A stretch of 7,218 bases of DNA. It comes from an uncultured Trueperaceae bacterium (GTDB lineage: Bacteria; Deinococcota; Deinococci; Deinococcales; Trueperaceae). Location of the stretch: positions 1 through 7,218 of the forward strand of contig CALCHY010000117.1 of assembly GCA_937907415.1 (NCBI GenBank), written 5' to 3'. Shown piece after piece: positions 5,759 to 7,218 of the stretch (its first letter is position 1; each line of letters starts with the position of its first letter). The notes beneath the pieces were generated by a model. The model ran no database searches. It saw only the letters and a program-made list of their open reading frames with translations, and was not told where the DNA came from. A program made the position numbers and the translations under genes.

Positions 5759-5788
5759 TGGCCCGCCATGACTTCGGTCCGCGGGCCA
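5759..5788 (+). terminator. Copy C GC hairpin with UUCG-capped inner stem
   Basis: TGGCCCGC (5759-5766) pairs perfectly with GCGGGCCA (5781-5788). Inside, GAC-TTCG-GTC (5770-5779) forms a second stem capped by the very stable UUCG tetraloop. It lacks a T-tract. Unlike copies A and B, the SD-like AGAGGAG lies before this hairpin and an ATG lies within it, so it could control translation directly. Confidence 0.45.
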
Positions 5789-5845
5789 CGACCATTCCAC
5801 GCGGACCCGAACCGAATCCGCTCCTATAGCGCCACTACCCCATAA
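5768..5845 (+). CDS. Possible 25-codon leader peptide or gene remnant
   Basis: ATG 5768 follows an AGAGGAG SD-like site (5752-5758) by 9 nt and encodes MTSVRGPRPFHADPNRIRSY plus five more residues before TAA 5843-5845. The start codon sits between the arms of the copy C hairpin, so folding would hide it. It ends 18 nt before the truncated XRE antitoxin. I recognise no family. It could be a regulatory leader peptide, the stump of the gene once driven by copy C, or chance. Confidence 0.3.
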   Translation: MTSVRGPRPFHADPNRIRSYSATTP

Positions 5846-5850
5846 CCGCC

Positions 5851-5856
5851 TAGAGT
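5851..5856 (+). promoter_or_regulatory. Candidate -10 box for the truncated XRE antitoxin
   Basis: TAGAGT (TANNNT) lies exactly 7 nt before ATG 5864, as at the AbiEi gene and the 276-aa protein gene. No clear -35 is visible. It supports a separate leaderless transcript and picks ATG 5864 over the in-frame GTG 5855 and ATG 5858. Confidence 0.33.
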
Positions 5857-5863
5857 GATGAGG

Positions 5864-6082
5864 ATGCCGCAGCGGAAACCAAGTGAACAAGGAGCCACGA
5901 CCTGGCGTGACGTGCGCGCCAAGGCCGTCACGGAAGGCCGCCTGAACGAGGAGGCAGTGGCGGCGCACACCCGGCGAATGCGTGCCGCCACCAACGGCTA
6001 TGCCCTCGCCGAGCGCCGGCAGGCCGCCGGCCTCACCCGAGCCGAGCTACTTGCTCGGGAGTCCAGCCGCGCGCCTCGATAG
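5864..6082 (+). pseudogene. XRE-family antitoxin truncated inside its HTH
   Basis: The 72-aa product begins with WRDVRAKAVTEGRLNEEAVAAH (residues 14-35), a segment typical of XRE antitoxins encoded next to RelE/HigB-type toxins. It then enters the HTH (YALAERRQAAGLTRAELLAR, 46-65). Family members continue for another 30-45 residues with the recognition helix (GVSQ-like) and a C-terminal domain. Here the protein changes to ESSRAPR and stops at TAG 6080-6082. It therefore cannot form a complete DNA-binding domain. The break falls at the same place as that of the convergent antitoxin remnant, with which it overlaps by 50 bp. No toxin gene is adjacent. Confidence 0.7.
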
Positions 6083-6203
6083 CGTCCTGGATCCGGCCCG
6101 CCAGGCGCGCCTTCATTAGACGCACTTCCGGATCGGGGAGACCCAGGTCGGCGAAGATGTTGCCGCTGCCCTCGGTGATGTCCATATCCTCAGCTCGCTT
6201 CAC
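6033..6203 (-). pseudogene. Second XRE-family antitoxin, convergent and truncated inside its HTH
   Basis: GTG 6203-6201 with GGTGAGG about 6 nt upstream gives VKRAEDMDITEGSGNIFADL and then GLPDPEVRLMKARLAGRIQDAI (56 aa in all). An internal ATG at 6185 is a less good start. The GSGNIFADLGLPDPE block and the LMKARL helix are hallmarks of the HigA-type XRE antitoxins encoded beside Gp49-like/RelE toxins. The HTH begins (EARGWTPEQVARLG) and ends at TGA 6035-6033 before the recognition helix, while normal members are about 95-100 aa. It is broken at the same structural point as the plus-strand antitoxin. Confidence 0.68.
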
Positions 6204-6250
6204 GTCGCGCCTCACCCTTCCGGCGCCAGGCGCAGCCGGAGACGGAACGC

Positions 6251-6272
6251 AGCCCGCCGTGGGGGAACGACG
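6251..6272. other. Imperfect GC hairpin between two minus-strand genes
   Basis: GCCCG-C-CGT (6251-6259) faces ACG-A-CGGGC (6264-6272, approximate ends), with one mismatch and loop GGGGGA or its complement. It lies between the small ORF stop at 6284 and the truncated antitoxin start at 6203. It could end or attenuate the minus-strand transcript. It lacks the conserved leader sequence of modules A-C. Confidence 0.25.
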
Positions 6273-6283
6273 GGCCGCACGCA

Positions 6284-6493
6284 TCAAAGTACCAACGAAT
6301 CAAGCTGCCTAACAGCCCTACACCCTTCACCGAACTCCGCCGCCACCAAGCGCCTGAACTCCTCCAGCGGCACTAGGCAACCCGCTGGCGCCGGCAGCGG
6401 CAGGCGCTCCAGCAGCTCCTCGAGCGCCTCGAGCTCGTCCGGCAACAACCAGGCAACGATGGCGTGAGCGATGATCAGATCCTCTAGTGACAT
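6284..6493 (-). CDS. Small hypothetical protein (69 aa)
   Basis: ATG 6493-6491 opens a frame rich in G/C-ending codons encoding MSLEDLIIAHAIVAWLLPDE, then an acidic Leu/Glu-rich helix (ELEALEELLERL) and LVPLEEFRRLVAAEFGEG. The frame is open upstream to a GTG at 6646, but that extension has low-complexity Ser/Arg/Pro text and mixed codons. TAGCGT lies 5 nt before the ATG and there is no SD. It stands 80 bp upstream of the truncated antitoxin on the same strand, where a toxin gene would be expected. It does not look like HigB, RelE or Gp49. Function unknown. Confidence 0.4.
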   Translation of the reverse strand: MSLEDLIIAHAIVAWLLPDELEALEELLERLPLPAPAGCLVPLEEFRRLVAAEFGEGCRAVRQLDSLVL

Positions 6494-7218
6494 GCCACAC
6501 GCTAGTCCAGCGCCCGCTATCCGACTCCATTTGTTTGGCACAAGCCTATTGCTAGTAGGTGTGAGCCCAGACGGACGAGGCCGCGAGGATGTGTTCCACG
6601 AGCCCGAGAACCACCTATGCCTCCCCCAGTTGCTGCTGCGTGTCACCGTCCAGGAACCGGTGGGGCTTGGCCAGCCACAGCTCTACTCTCAACTCATCTT
6701 AGGGAAGTCACCTTAGGCCCGCGCATGTATAGGTATTCGGACCAGGCCATCCGCCATGAATATTCAGAAGCCCCCTATGCATCGAGCGCAAGAATCTGGC
6801 GGCGCATATTTTGCATTTAACTCCTCGCTAAAGAACCACTACACACTTTACGCTTAGGTAGCCCTGCGAACAACAATTGACCGACACCACGCAAGACACT
6901 CTGATACCAAGTAAGGGAAGTGTAAGCGCCCCTGTGCAGAGTCGTGGCACAATCCCGTCCCTGAGCCAATACTACTGATACTAAGTCTTCAGGGGCATCA
7001 ACAGTCTGAATTCGCTTGGCATCAATCCGCACGAATGCAGTTGAAGAACGCCGACAGACATGATCTCAATTGATGCCCTGCCCGTCGCGCTTCTCGCAGC
7101 TCGTCGGAACAAACTGCATAAACATGCGTCCACTTACATCGCTCGACTAAGACAACACGTCGCCGCCAATTGAGTGGCCTAAAGTAATGCCTCCGCCAAC
7201 GCTATTGGCCCCCGTCAA
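6494..7218. other. Stretch without a convincing gene; short repeats only
   Basis: No frame here has coding-like composition, and stops and mixed third positions are frequent on both strands. Text visible in it: a near-direct repeat CTGATACCAAGT (6901-6912) / CTGATACTAAGT (6975-6986). GGCATCAA occurs at 6994-7001 and 7018-7025, the latter as GGCATCAAT, with the perfect inverse ATTGATGCC at 7069-7077. CAATTG occurs three times. From about 6720 it looks more AT-rich than the left part. It probably is eroded accessory DNA. Confidence 0.5.

Noticed and set aside
6817..7032. 71-codon minus-strand frame (MRIDAKRIQTVDAPEDLV...)
   Set aside because: No recognised family, no SD, a GTG start just after an in-frame stop, and codon use unlike the real genes. 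At most it is a decayed remnant.
7207..7218. Reverse strand at the right edge reads TTGACGGGGGCC, as in a universal 16S rRNA segment
   Set aside because: The next bases (AATAGC) do not follow 16S sequence, so it is a 12-nt coincidence.
1..7218. CRISPR array or complete insertion sequence
   Set aside because: No regularly spaced short repeats, no transposase-like ORF and no terminal inverted repeats with target duplications were seen.

Overview
The window is a GC-rich bacterial accessory region made of defence-type and toxin-antitoxin (TA) genes, several of them orphaned or broken. The lineage cannot be fixed from sequence alone. Three starts (GTG at 700 on the minus strand, ATG at 917, ATG at 5864) have a TANNNT box exactly 7 nt upstream and no good Shine-Dalgarno (SD) site. 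This leaderless pattern is well known in Deinococcota, so a Deinococcus/Truepera-like host is a low-confidence inference. Other GC-rich phyla remain possible.

Layout. (1) 1-700, minus strand: an AbiEi-type antitoxin/regulator followed by the first codons of a probable AbiEii/AbiGii nucleotidyltransferase toxin that runs off the left edge. Together they form a type IV TA/abortive-infection locus. (2) 917-2854, plus strand: an uncharacterised 276-aa protein with one C-terminal membrane segment, then a DnaB-type helicase that has only the RecA-like motor domain. The text looks less GC-rich here, and the two may have been acquired together. (3) 3054-4268, minus strand: a 404-aa protein with an N-terminal PD-(D/E)XK nuclease domain and an unrecognised C-terminal domain. 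(4) 4416-6203: a run of antitoxin-like genes with no recognisable toxin. Three elements of shared design sit at about 4416-4546, 4981-5113 and 5662-5788. Each is a -10 box, a conserved structured leader, then a very stable GC hairpin. The first precedes a frameshifted antitoxin (DUF1778-like segment plus excisionase-type helix-turn-helix, HTH), the second a HigA-like antitoxin, and the third a 25-codon ORF and a truncated XRE antitoxin. That antitoxin meets a second, convergent truncated XRE antitoxin at 6033-6082. (5) 6204-7218: a small minus-strand hypothetical ORF, then about 700 bp of apparently decayed non-coding DNA.

How it fits together. The left half reads as a small defence island: AbiE, a putative helicase pair and a nuclease. 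The right half reads as an eroding TA array. The most novel item is the repeated promoter/leader/hairpin module. Its hairpins keep pairing while their sequences change, and I cannot match it to a known RNA family. It may be an uncharacterised cis-regulatory RNA or attenuator of antitoxin genes.
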